Below, in pieces: positions 35,559 through 43,111 of a stretch of 64,000 nucleotides of DNA. The stretch lies in contig NZ_JAMJFX010000014.1 of the NCBI RefSeq assembly GCF_023544865.1, positions 1 through 64,000 of the forward strand, written 5' to 3'. The stretch comes from Phaeovulum molybdatiresistens (GTDB lineage Bacteria; Pseudomonadota; Alphaproteobacteria; Rhodobacterales; Rhodobacteraceae). The stretch's first letter is position 1. Each line of letters opens with the position of its first letter. The notes under the pieces are model-generated. The model made no database searches. It was given only the letters and a program-made list of their open reading frames with translations, and had not been told where the DNA came from. The position numbers were made by a program, and so were the translations under genes.

Positions 35559-37532
35559 TCATCCCATGTATATTGACCGCGCAACGCGGCGCACCTGTGC
35601 CTTGCGTACAGATTGCGGGCCTGTGGCAGAGGCCGTGCCCCTGCCATCAGCGACCGCAAACTGCGACGCGAGTTCTTCCCACCTCGCGTCCGACCAGCGG
35701 TCTGCCCCGAGGATCCAAGCGGCCGCGCGGGCATAAACACGACAGTCCAGCGCTTCGTTGCGTTCCCGCAGCTTCTGCCATTCGAGCTTGGCAAAGCCGC
35801 GCTTAGTCTTGACCGTGACCAGTTGTTCGGCCGTCAGTTGCTTCAGCCATTCAGCATCGACCCAGCCCGGCAGATGAAGAAAGCCAGGAGGAAACCGCTC
35901 CCCATCCGACGGGCTGGTGACCTCCGGCGGATCGAGCCGCAGAAAGCGATAGGTCTCGGCCTTGAAGGTCGATGTTGCCACCGTCCAGAGCCGCGCCCCG
36001 CGGCGCAGGCGCTTGCCGCCTATGGTGGCGTCCACAAAAGTCGGCCCCGTCACAGGGCTTGCACGGTTGAAACCCTCCAAGCCCTTGATCGGCGCAACCT
36101 GCCCAAAGCCCACTTGCCGCGCCCAAGCGTAGACGGCCGATGTCTCATAGCCGGTGTCGATCGCCAGCCGCGCGATGGTCATGGACGTGCCGCCGGCGTG
36201 GACCCAGGTCCGGCTAAGGAGATCGGTCAGTTTTTGCCAGCACGCCGGATCGCCCGGGCCGCCCTCGATGACAATGTGATCGACCAGCCAGCTTTCCAAG
36301 CCGCGCCCCCAGGCCCAGACATCGACCTCGATCCGGTCCTTCTGGACGTCGGCCCCGGCCGTCAGGAAGAGCCCGCCCGCCGGCACCTTGCCCGCGCGCC
36401 AATCTTCCTTCAGCCCCTGCAGCCGCTGCCAGTCCGGCGCCTCACCGCTTTCCATCCAGGTCTCGCCGAGCGAGGTGTTGACGAAGGTCTTCATCGTCTC
36501 GTCCCCGCCCGCGCGCGCCGAAAGAAACGCCTTGGCCATGGCTTCGAGCCGCACCCAGGGCGAGTAGATTTCGTTCAGATGGAAGCCGGCCGTCCCATTA
36601 AATGGTGCATCCGCGATCCAGCGCCCCTTGGAGATGGCCGTCCAGCGGGTCTCATCCTTCCAGGCCGCGTCGCAATCAGCACAGTGGTAGCGCGCGGTTT
36701 CGGGGCGATGGCCGCCGGTCTCATCCTTGTCCCATTTGACCTGTCCCCAGGTCAGGATTTGTTCATGACCACACGTGGGGCACGGCACCCAATACCGGCG
36801 CTGGTCGCTTTCCTCGAAGGCCGCCTCGATCCGGCTGGCACCCTTGTTCGTCGGCGTCGAGACCAGCACAATCTTGCGGTTCCAGAACGTCACCGTGCGC
36901 TTTTTCGCGAGGTTGACCGGATCGCCCTCGGCCCCCGCGCTGAACGGATATCGGTCCACTTCGTCGCAGAGCAGCAGCCGGATCGGTCGGCTCGCCAAGC
37001 CCGAAGGCGCATTGGCCCCGACGATGGTCAGATGCCCGCCCGGGAACCGCTTGTGGAGGATCTTGTTGTTGCCGTCCCGCGACCTGGGATCGGCGATCTT
37101 GCCCTGCAGGCACGGCGTGTCCCGTGCCATCGGCGAGAAGCGGTCCTTCGACCAGGTTTCGGCATCCCGTTCGGTCGGCATCACCACCATGATCGGCGCC
37201 GGATCGTGGTCGATGTGATAGCCGACCATGTTCAAGATCGACTCCGACTTGCCGATTTGACTGCTCGACATGATCACGACGGTTTCGGCCGCCGGATCCG
37301 AGATCGCATCCATAATCCCGCGCTGGTATTCGGCGCGGCTCGTGCGCCACTGGCCGGGCTCGGCGCTGGCCTCAGAGCTCAGCCGGCGGTTCTGATCGGC
37401 CCAATCGCTGATCGTCAGGTCCGGCGGCGGCTTCAGAACTGCCAGTGCCTTCGCCACCGTCCGCTTCAGGATCGCTGACCCCTGCAAGGTCAAGGTCGGC
37501 TTCAAGTTCAATGTCTGGCTGCGCGAGATCAT
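35559..37532 (-). CDS. Terminase large subunit, GpA family
   Basis: 657 residues (lambda gpA 641). ATPase domain with Walker A SSSQIGKSE (89-97) and Walker B LLLCDEVD (186-193), zinc-finger-like cysteines (CPTCGHEQ and CADC, about 240-275), then the nuclease half starting GLFLTAGADVQKDRIEV. It cuts concatemers at cos sites and drives DNA into the head. The ATG at 37532 has a ribosome site (GAGGTG) but overlaps the small subunit gene by 161 bases, a long overlap; a GTG at 37457 would shorten it but lacks a good ribosome site. Confidence 0.95.
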   Translation of the reverse strand: MISRSQTLNLKPTLTLQGSAILKRTVAKALAVLKPPPDLTISDWADQNRRLSSEASAEPGQWRTSRAEYQRGIMDAISDPAAETVVIMSSSQIGKSESILNMVGYHIDHDPAPIMVVMPTERDAETWSKDRFSPMARDTPCLQGKIADPRSRDGNNKILHKRFPGGHLTIVGANAPSGLASRPIRLLLCDEVDRYPFSAGAEGDPVNLAKKRTVTFWNRKIVLVSTPTNKGASRIEAAFEESDQRRYWVPCPTCGHEQILTWGQVKWDKDETGGHRPETARYHCADCDAAWKDETRWTAISKGRWIADAPFNGTAGFHLNEIYSPWVRLEAMAKAFLSARAGGDETMKTFVNTSLGETWMESGEAPDWQRLQGLKEDWRAGKVPAGGLFLTAGADVQKDRIEVDVWAWGRGLESWLVDHIVIEGGPGDPACWQKLTDLLSRTWVHAGGTSMTIARLAIDTGYETSAVYAWARQVGFGQVAPIKGLEGFNRASPVTGPTFVDATIGGKRLRRGARLWTVATSTFKAETYRFLRLDPPEVTSPSDGERFPPGFLHLPGWVDAEWLKQLTAEQLVTVKTKRGFAKLEWQKLRERNEALDCRVYARAAAWILGADRWSDARWEELASQFAVADGRGTASATGPQSVRKAQVRRVARSIYMG

Positions 37533-37968
37533 CGAGCACCTCGCGGATGGCGGCGCGGATCAGGTTCCGGGTGTCTCCGACGGTTGATTGTTCAAAGGCT
37601 TGTGGTGCCAGCCGATCAGGCAGAGCCAGCAGGCGGGTGCGCAAGAGCGCCAACACCGCGATCCAGGCCGCCTCGATCTGTTCGGCCGCGATCAGAGAAC
37701 GGCGCTTTTCTTCGGCTTCCATTTCAGCGAGGTCAGCCCGCGCCCGGATGAACCGCGCCCGCTCGGCCGCATAGTCTGGCGCACCCGCCTGCGCCTTGAG
37801 CGCCTGATCGCGCAGGTAGCGGACATAGCCCCGGACCGATCCGATCAGGTCATACTGGCCGCGATCAGCCTTTGGGATCACGCCCTCGCGGCTCAGTTGC
37901 TGGACCCGCCGTTCTGACAGATCCAGAAGCCGCGCGATCACACCGATGGGCTGAGTCGCTGTCGACAT
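37372..37968 (-). CDS. Terminase small subunit, Nu1-like
   Basis: 198 residues from the ATG at 37968. It begins with a winged helix of the MerR/Nu1 type (TQPIGVIARLLDLSERRVQQLSREGVIPK) that would bind cos DNA, continues with a long helix (ARFIRARADLAEMEAEEKRR, about 80-105), and ends in an acidic, flexible tail that could contact the large subunit. It is the first gene of the late operon and directly precedes TerL. Confidence 0.9.
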   Translation of the reverse strand: MSTATQPIGVIARLLDLSERRVQQLSREGVIPKADRGQYDLIGSVRGYVRYLRDQALKAQAGAPDYAAERARFIRARADLAEMEAEEKRRSLIAAEQIEAAWIAVLALLRTRLLALPDRLAPQAFEQSTVGDTRNLIRAAIREVLDDLAQPDIELEADLDLAGVSDPEADGGEGTGSSEAAAGPDDQRLGRSEPPAEL

Positions 37969-38011
37969 GAAGTGATCCCCAGGCCCCAATCAAAGCCATG
38001 TAATTGCTGCG

Positions 38012-38017
38012 ATTATA
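38012..38017 (-). promoter_or_regulatory. Candidate late promoter -10 box
   Basis: A perfect TATAAT reads leftward 44 bases before the terminase small subunit ATG. The -35 region at the usual distance (around 38035-38040) is a poor match, as often in promoters that need an activator. On the other strand TATACT (38014-38019) overlaps it and could serve the rightward small genes, so the region looks like a compact divergent promoter. Confidence 0.45.
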
Positions 38018-38081
38018 CTGGATTAGGCAGCCCGCCAGAGCGAACCTGTGAACATAAAATGACACACCAACGGAGCCGACC

Positions 38082-38303
38082 ATGCCCTTGGCTATCACCA
38101 CCATCCGCATCGACCACGCAACATTGCCCGAGCAGTTTGACCGCAGCCGCCCCGAGACCGTCGCTGCTGCGCTTGAGGCCGACCTGCGTGATCACGGCAT
38201 CAAAGCAGAAGCTTCCGACGTGATCTCGCATTTGAAGATCGAACTTCCGACCTCGCAGCTTGCAGCCGCTTGTACCCTGCTGGCTGACCAGCATCTGATC
38301 TAG
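38082..38303 (+). CDS. Small phage accessory protein 1, unknown
   Basis: 73 residues. Alternating strands and helices (AITTIRIDHATLP, VAAALEADLRDHGI, ISHLKIELPTSQLAAACTLLADQHL) suggest a small alpha/beta domain. A ribosome site GGAG stands 10 bases before the ATG. It is the first gene of a rightward cluster of five small genes opposite the late operon. I do not recognise the family. Confidence 0.6.
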   Translation: MPLAITTIRIDHATLPEQFDRSRPETVAAALEADLRDHGIKAEASDVISHLKIELPTSQLAAACTLLADQHLI

Positions 38304-38315
38304 CGGAGGACGATT

Positions 38316-38600
38316 ATGAGCACACGCGCGCAGATCGCCATCCAGATCGGGCCCGAGGAATGGGCGCAGATCTATGTACACTTCGACGGCTACCCCGCAC
38401 ATATGCTGCCCGCGCTGGCGCACTGGACACTGGAGGAGATCCTCGCCGCCCGCGAAATCCGGCAAGTCACCGCAGACACCCTCGATTGTTTCGATCCGCC
38501 GCGCGCGCCACGGATCCTGCCCCGCCCGACTTGCGAACTTTGCCATCTCTACATCTGGCAGGATGGCGAATGGGTAGATGCCACGAACCACATCGCATGA
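38316..38600 (+). CDS. Small phage accessory protein 2, unknown
   Basis: 94 residues, 12 bases behind the previous gene and with a strong ribosome site (GGAGG). The start STRAQIAIQIGPEEWAQIYVHFDGYPAHML looks like a beta-sheet domain found in phage and plasmid proteins of unknown function, and a CELCHLYIWQDGEW end adds a single CxxC. No catalytic motif is visible. Confidence 0.65.
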   Translation: MSTRAQIAIQIGPEEWAQIYVHFDGYPAHMLPALAHWTLEEILAAREIRQVTADTLDCFDPPRAPRILPRPTCELCHLYIWQDGEWVDATNHIA

Positions 38601-38702
38601 TTAAAAGCAATCTTATTGCTCTGATTTTGCTACGATAATTGGCGCGTCAGAGCGATGGTCATCGCACGGAAACGACGCAACTCACCGAAGGACGCCCCCG
38701 CC

Positions 38703-39050
38703 ATGACCAACCCCGCCGCCACCCTGATCGCCGACTTCCGCGCTGCCGCGGACGAAATCGAAGCCCGCCTCGCGCCAAGCGCCTGCGCCACGATCGCCTC
38801 GCACAACTGGATCGTCATCGATGACTTCGGCCCTCTGACCTTCACGCTGACGCCCGAGGGCAAGAAGCACCGCGCCACCTGCACGGGCCATGGCAGCGCA
38901 CACAAGGTCAACCGCTTTACCCGCCAAGACGCAGAGCGTCTCGCCGCCGCCTGCAACGCCCGCGCCGTTTTCTGGGCGGACGCCGCGCGCGAGGAAGCCG
39001 CCACGCTCCGCAGCCACATCGCAGCGCTGGAAGCTAGCTGCGCTGCCTGA
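38703..39050 (+). CDS. Small phage accessory protein 3, unknown
   Basis: 115 residues from the ATG at 38703. A short helix, then a beta-rich central part (IVIDDFGPLTFTLTPEGKKHRATC, VNRFTRQDAERLAAACNARAVFWADAAREEA) that ends in an alpha-helical tail with coiled-coil character. Unrecognised. It belongs to the same rightward cluster. Confidence 0.6.
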   Translation: MTNPAATLIADFRAAADEIEARLAPSACATIASHNWIVIDDFGPLTFTLTPEGKKHRATCTGHGSAHKVNRFTRQDAERLAAACNARAVFWADAAREEAATLRSHIAALEASCAA

Positions 39051-39106
39051 CCCCATACCGGGCGGGGCCAAGCGCCCCGCCAGCCCGCAGTACGAGGATC
39101 CCGACC

Positions 39107-39508
39107 ATGACCACGCACGCCTTACTGCCCAGCCGCAACGAGGATTACGGCTTCTTCCGCGCCCTGACCGTCTGCCCTGAGCGCGACCGCCGCAGTGCGG
39201 AAGTCTGGACCCTCGCCTCGCGCATGATCGCTGAAGCCATCCGCGCCGAGAGCGAGGACGAGATGATCGGCATCCGCGACTTTCTGGATAGCCGGATAGG
39301 GCGGCATTTCGCGGACGATGTGGTCGGCAACATGACCGGCTGTAAGATCGAACTCGAGCCTGCCATCGCCTCTGCGATCCGCCGCTGGCAGGGCTGGCGC
39401 ATCGACCGCGCCACAGAACGCTCCGAGGGTATCCCCGCAGGGCTGCCATACCTGACCGGCTGGGTGCAGCATTTCGCAGTTGCGGCCGCGATGGCCGAGA
39501 GCAACTGA
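39107..39508 (+). CDS. Small phage accessory protein 4, unknown
   Basis: 133 residues, mostly helical (VWTLASRMIAEAIRAESEDEMIGIRDFLDSRIG). It begins SRNEDYGFFRALTV. No signal peptide, membrane segment or known motif. Unrecognised; small acidic proteins of this kind in prophages often target host or defence proteins, but nothing here shows that. Confidence 0.6.
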   Translation: MTTHALLPSRNEDYGFFRALTVCPERDRRSAEVWTLASRMIAEAIRAESEDEMIGIRDFLDSRIGRHFADDVVGNMTGCKIELEPAIASAIRRWQGWRIDRATERSEGIPAGLPYLTGWVQHFAVAAAMAESN

Positions 39509-39599
39509 TCTTCCACCACGCAGTTCGGACGGCCCGCGTAGGCGGGCTTTCCCCGGTAAAAGCCCCGCATGTCGCGCGGGCCCAAACCGGGAAAAATTC
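39509..39599 (+). promoter_or_regulatory. Stacked hairpins before the DUF3489 gene
   Basis: In this 91-base gap GCCCGC-GTAG-GCGGGC followed by TTT (around 39531-39549) forms a short terminator-like hairpin. A second long-loop pairing (CCCGGT with ACCGGG) brings the ribosome site area into a stem. Attenuation or translational control of the following gene is possible. Confidence 0.3.
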
Positions 39600-40118
39600 A
39601 TGACCAAGATCCAGCTCTCCGAAGCTCAAGCCGTCATCCTGTCCACCGCCTGCGCGCGGGAGGACGGGTCCATCTTCCCCGTCACCGCAAACCTCAAGGG
39701 GGGCGCAGTCGGTAATGTTTGCAAGAGCCTCCTGAAGCTTGGGCTGATCGAGGAAATCCCCGCCACCGATCTCAACACCGTTTACAGGCATGACGAGGAG
39801 CGCGGGCCAGTGACCCTGCGCGCCACCCCGCTGGCCTACAGTGCCCTCGGGATCACAGACACGCCTGTTGGCAAACCAGCCGCCGAGCCTGCGCCGAAGG
39901 CCATCCATCAGCGCAGCGCCACCAAGCAGGAGGCGCTGATCGAGATGCTGCGCGCCGAGGACGGTGCGACCATCGAGGAAATCGGTGCCGCTCTCTTGTG
40001 GCGGTCGCACACGGTGAGGGGTGCCATTGCCGGAACGCTGAAGAAAAAGCTCGGCCTCGAGGTGATCTCGGAGAAGGTTGAGAACCGAGGGCGCGTGTAC
40101 AAACTTCCCGCTGCCTGA
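39600..40118 (+). CDS. DUF3489 family protein with two winged-helix domains
   Basis: 172 residues from the ATG at 39600; a longer frame from 39480 overlaps the previous gene and is arginine/proline-rich. Domain 1 (residues 1-75) is a winged-helix (LSEAQAVILSTACA, NVCKSLLKLGLIEEI, LRATPLAYSALGI). Domain 2 (about 95-172) is the DUF3489 winged helix (SATKQEALIEMLRAEDGAT, TVRGAIAGTLKKKLGLEV, RGRVYKLP). A DNA-binding role is likely. It closes the rightward accessory cluster. Confidence 0.8.
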   Translation: MTKIQLSEAQAVILSTACAREDGSIFPVTANLKGGAVGNVCKSLLKLGLIEEIPATDLNTVYRHDEERGPVTLRATPLAYSALGITDTPVGKPAAEPAPKAIHQRSATKQEALIEMLRAEDGATIEEIGAALLWRSHTVRGAIAGTLKKKLGLEVISEKVENRGRVYKLPAA

Positions 40119-40167
40119 CCCCAAGCCATAAGCCCAATACCGCCGACCCGCACGGGGCGGCGGTTGA

Positions 40168-40392
40168 TCAATTATCGCTCCGCACCCGGATCGCCTCGAA
40201 GACCCGCCGAAGGGCGAAGGAACGGGCGATCGACACGATGGTGAAGATGACGCCAATCTTCAGGTTCTGGGCCAGCGTCGTATGCAGCCCGAACATCGGG
40301 AATATCAGGATCTGCGTCGAAACCGCGACGCCGTAGCCGACGATCACATTGGCGATGGCCTCGACCAGCGACATGAGGCGGGACTGGGTCAT
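40168..40392 (-). CDS. Small two-helix membrane protein (DUF7220-like)
   Basis: 74 residues, two membrane helices (about 10-34 and 43-60) with the charged end ARSFALRRVFEAIRVR. Nearly identical small proteins are widespread in alphaproteobacterial prophages. Its ATG overlaps the methyltransferase stop (ATGA, 40389-40392). Function unknown; superinfection exclusion would be a typical job for such a protein, but this is a guess. Confidence 0.75.
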   Translation of the reverse strand: MTQSRLMSLVEAIANVIVGYGVAVSTQILIFPMFGLHTTLAQNLKIGVIFTIVSIARSFALRRVFEAIRVRSDN

Positions 40393-41621
40393 GCGGCAAT
40401 GCGCTCCGACTTCAGCACATCGAAACGTTTGTCATGGCCCTCAAGCATCGCCTCCTTGCCCGTGAATTTCTGCCAGCGCTGGACGGCCACATCGACATAG
40501 GCCGGGTTCAATTCAATCCCGTAGCAAACGCGGCCCGTCGTCTCTGCTGCGATCAGCGTGGTCCCCGAGCCCATGAAGGGATCGTAGACCGCCTGCCCCG
40601 GGCTGGAGTTGTTCAGGATCGGACGGCGCATGCATTCCACCGGCTTCTGCGTGCCATGGACGGTCTTTTCATCCTGGTCCTTGTTCGCGATGTGCCAGAG
40701 CGTGGTCTGTTTGCGATCGCCCGCCCAATGGCCCTTACCGGATTTGCGGACCGCATACCAGCAGGGCTCGTGTTGCCAGTGATAATCGCCACGGCTCAGC
40801 ACCAGACGGTCCTTGGCCCAAATGATCTGCGACCGGATGTTGAAGCCGCAAGCCTCAAGGCTTTCGGCGACAGTCGCTGCGTGCAAGGCACCGTGCCAGA
40901 CATATGCGACGTCACCCGGAAACAGGGCCCAGGCTTCGCGCCAGTCGGCACGGTCATCGTTCAGCACCTTGCCAGTGCGTTTGGTTTTTGCGGCACCCGC
41001 TTCATTGCGCCAGCTGGGATCGTATTCCACACCGTATGGAGGATCGCTTATGAGCAATAGCGGCTTCACGCCATTCAGGACTCGCTCAACATCCGTTGCC
41101 ACCGTGCTGTCGCCGCAGAGCAGTCGGTGGTTACCGAGAACCCAGAGATCGCCCGGGCGGCTGATCGGATCCTCTGGGGTTTCCGGAACATCGTCCTCCC
41201 CCTCCTGCGGACCGGTGCCGTCCTCAAGGCTCGACATCAGCGCGTTCAGCTCGTCCTCGGTGAAGCCTGTCAACCCAAGGTCGAAATCCGCCTCCAGCAG
41301 ATCCGCCAGTTCGAGGTTCAGCAGGTCCTTGTCCCACTCCGCATTCTCGCTGGAGCGGTTGTCCATGATCCGAAAGGCGCGCGCCTGGGACGCCGTCAGC
41401 CCCTTGGCGACATGCACCGGCGCGGTCTTGAACCCGAGCTTGCGCGCCGCTTCCAGCCGCGTGTGCCCGGCGAGAACCACCATCGCCTCGTCCACGACGA
41501 TGGGCTGGCGCCACCCGAATTCCTGGATCGACGCCGCGACCGTTGCAATCGCCTGCTCGTTGCGCCGCGGGTTGCGCGCATAGGGAATGATCTGCTCAAG
41601 CGGCAGCTCGACAACGTCCAT
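40389..41621 (-). CDS. ParB-like domain / DNA methyltransferase fusion
   Basis: 410 residues from the ATG at 41621. Residues 1-100 are a ParB/sulfiredoxin-like domain (LEQIIPYARNPRRNE, AGHTRLEAARKLG). Residues about 155-400 are an amino-methyltransferase with motif IV DPPY (193-196) before motif I DPFMGSGTT (347-355), the beta-class order of N6-adenine/N4-cytosine enzymes. No restriction gene is adjacent, so it is an orphan methylase, likely protecting phage DNA or regulating it. The ParB-like domain may give DNA affinity. It is transcribed with the small membrane gene behind it. Confidence 0.9.
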   Translation of the reverse strand: MDVVELPLEQIIPYARNPRRNEQAIATVAASIQEFGWRQPIVVDEAMVVLAGHTRLEAARKLGFKTAPVHVAKGLTASQARAFRIMDNRSSENAEWDKDLLNLELADLLEADFDLGLTGFTEDELNALMSSLEDGTGPQEGEDDVPETPEDPISRPGDLWVLGNHRLLCGDSTVATDVERVLNGVKPLLLISDPPYGVEYDPSWRNEAGAAKTKRTGKVLNDDRADWREAWALFPGDVAYVWHGALHAATVAESLEACGFNIRSQIIWAKDRLVLSRGDYHWQHEPCWYAVRKSGKGHWAGDRKQTTLWHIANKDQDEKTVHGTQKPVECMRRPILNNSSPGQAVYDPFMGSGTTLIAAETTGRVCYGIELNPAYVDVAVQRWQKFTGKEAMLEGHDKRFDVLKSERIAA

Positions 41622-41664
41622 GGTGATGTCCTTGGGGATGCTGGATGCGCGAACCAGGGGTCCA

Positions 41665-41679
41665 CGAAACGAAACGGGT
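41665..41679 (+). repeat. Iteron-like direct repeat, copy 1
   Basis: CGAAACGAAACGGGT, exact copy at 41777-41791, starts 112 bases apart. It lies 44 bases upstream of the methyltransferase start. Confidence 0.7.
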
Positions 41680-41692
41680 CTGGGGCTCAAAG

Positions 41693-41718
41693 CGAAATGG
41701 GGTCGGATCCCCATTTCG
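41693..41718. repeat. Perfect 10-bp inverted repeat
   Basis: CGAAATGGGG, six-base spacer, exact complement. The arms are variants of the nearby direct repeat motif, so one protein could bind all copies. Confidence 0.7.
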
Positions 41719-41776
41719 TTTCAGGCGTGGGTTGTCAGGCCGTCAGACCCTTGTTTTATTGGGGTTCGCGTCAAAG

Positions 41777-41791
41777 CGAAACGAAACGGGT
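41777..41791 (+). repeat. Iteron-like direct repeat, copy 2
   Basis: Second exact copy of CGAAACGAAACGGGT; the preceding AAAG also occurs before the inverted repeat copy. Confidence 0.7.
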
Positions 41792-41918
41792 GTTTTCAGG
41801 GGTGTCACTGGGAAACCCTCGTGCCTCGCCCCCCCGAATACGGTTTCAGCCAGGAGGGACCCGTAAAATCAAAGGCTTAGGCATTACAGCACGCTGGGCA
41901 GAGACAGTTTTTTTGGAA

Positions 41919-41933
41919 AACCGGTTACCGGTT
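41919..41933. promoter_or_regulatory. Palindrome AACCGGT-T-ACCGGTT
   Basis: A 7-bp perfect palindrome with a single central base, next to a T-run (41908-41914). Looks like an operator for a dimeric regulator; the cognate protein is unknown. Confidence 0.4.
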
Positions 41934-42206
41934 GCACCCGAAAAACCGTTCTCTCACACCATTCGGAGACGGTTGCCATCGGGGCAAGCGGCGCGCATTT
42001 GCCCCTCGCAAAATCAGCCGATCGAACCGTTCCTCAGCCCCGCTGGACTCTGACTGGATTCCAGACTGACCCCTGGAAGCCACCGAGGCATCCACCCCAG
42101 CGAGAACGGGGAGAGAGGTCTGCCGACGCACTCTCCCCATCGTACCGTTCGGATAGCACTTCGATGTTGCATCTGTCGAAAGAAAAAGTGTTGCAACACT
42201 TTGACG

Positions 42207-42488
42207 TCACTCGGAGTTCATCCGCTGCTGCAGCAACCGGCTTGCCCGGAACCGTGCCACGGCCTTTGGGCCTGTGTGGACATACTCACCCGTCCTGGGG
42301 TGCCGCCCAAGCCGACCCGCAATCTGCGTGACGTGGAAATTCCCCAAGCGCCGGAGTTCCACGCGTCCGCCCTGTTCAAGGTGTCGGATGATGGCCCCGC
42401 AAATGGCATCAACGGCTTTTTCGGCCTGGGCCTGCGTTAGCTTTGGGTTCTCGGCCGCAAGCTTCGCAATCAACTCTCTTCGCACCAT
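42207..42488 (-). CDS. IHF/HU family DNA-bending protein
   Basis: 93 residues from the ATG at 42488. All family features are there: N-terminal helices (MVRRELIAKLAAENPKLTQ, AEKAVDAICGAIIRHLE), the strand VELRRLGNFHVTQ and the arm GRHPRTGEYV with the conserved Pro, plus the basic end. The sequence is closer to IHF subunits than to HU. Phage-coded IHF may serve packaging, recombination or replication at the nearby repeat region. Confidence 0.9.
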   Translation of the reverse strand: MVRRELIAKLAAENPKLTQAQAEKAVDAICGAIIRHLEQGGRVELRRLGNFHVTQIAGRLGRHPRTGEYVHTGPKAVARFRASRLLQQRMNSE

Positions 42489-42531
42489 GACGCATACCTT
42501 TAACACACATTTCTGCCCCCGGCGGGCACTG

Positions 42532-42912
42532 TCAACCAGCGTTCAACCGTGCAGCGATCTTGGTCAGCGCGAGCTTGTGCTGCCGCCATGCGGTGCTGCG
42601 ATCGACGCCCAATTCGTAGGTGATCTGCTTCCAGGGCCGGCGTGCTGCACGCCACCAGACCAGGCGGCGTTCGTCCTCGCCGATCCAGAGTACCCAGTCG
42701 AAGGTCTGCTCCAGCCGCGTGATGGCACTGGTAGATGGCCAGACCCGCATGGGCTCGGGTTCCATCGCAGCGATTTCGCGGGGCGTGCGCATGACCGCCG
42801 GCCAGGCGTTGAAATAGCCCTGCACCTTTACGGGTGGCAGCTTGCGCAGGGTGCGGAATGCTTCCTCAAAATGATCCGCCACGTCGTCTGTGGTCCAGAT
42901 GCGGTCAGCCAT
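42532..42912 (-). CDS. DUF6362 family protein with helix-turn-helix
   Basis: 126 residues. N-terminal helices (WTTDDVADHFEEAFRTLRKLPP), a Trp-rich middle (FDWVLWIGEDERRLVWWRAARRPWKQI) and a C-terminal HTH (ITYELGVDRSTAWRQHKLALTKIAARL). The HTH resembles sigma factor region 4, so a transcription role, for instance late activation, is possible. It overlaps the next small gene by eight bases. Confidence 0.75.
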   Translation of the reverse strand: MADRIWTTDDVADHFEEAFRTLRKLPPVKVQGYFNAWPAVMRTPREIAAMEPEPMRVWPSTSAITRLEQTFDWVLWIGEDERRLVWWRAARRPWKQITYELGVDRSTAWRQHKLALTKIAARLNAG

Positions 42913-43111
42913 GGCGCGCCTCCCTGCCCTTTTCCCGCGGCCCGTAAAGCTTGGCGCCCAGCTGCTCGACCAATTCCCGCTCGGGCCAGGTCAGCCGCTG
43001 GTCCTCCACGCTGACCGCCAGAACGCCCTGCTCGTGCCAGCCGTCCCGTTTGACCTGCTCAGGGTCGCGGCGCTTGCCGCCATAGCCCTTGGGGGTGAAG
43101 CGCATGCCCAT
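42905..43111 (-). CDS. Small phage protein, unknown
   Basis: 68 residues from the ATG at 43111, which overlaps the resolvase stop (TGATG). Basic start (MRFTPKGYGGKRRDPEQVKRD) and a charged helix (LTWPERELVEQLGAKLYG). No recognised domain. Confidence 0.55.
   Translation of the reverse strand: MGMRFTPKGYGGKRRDPEQVKRDGWHEQGVLAVSVEDQRLTWPERELVEQLGAKLYGPREKGREARHG

Larger units (their letters stand above)
41622..42206. other. Non-coding region with iteron-like repeats
   Basis: 585 bases between the methyltransferase and IHF-like genes, without a credible gene. It holds an exact 15-bp direct repeat (CGAAACGAAACGGGT at 41665-41679 and 41777-41791), a 10-bp inverted repeat (41693-41718) built from the same motif, and a second palindrome at 41919-41933. 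The cluster may be a replication origin, a partition-like site for the ParB-like domain, or the operator of the methyltransferase gene. Confidence 0.6.

Noticed and set aside
35613..37478. Rightward 621-codon frame opposite the terminase large subunit
   Set aside because: Antisense composition; the leftward frame has both Walker motifs and the nuclease domain.
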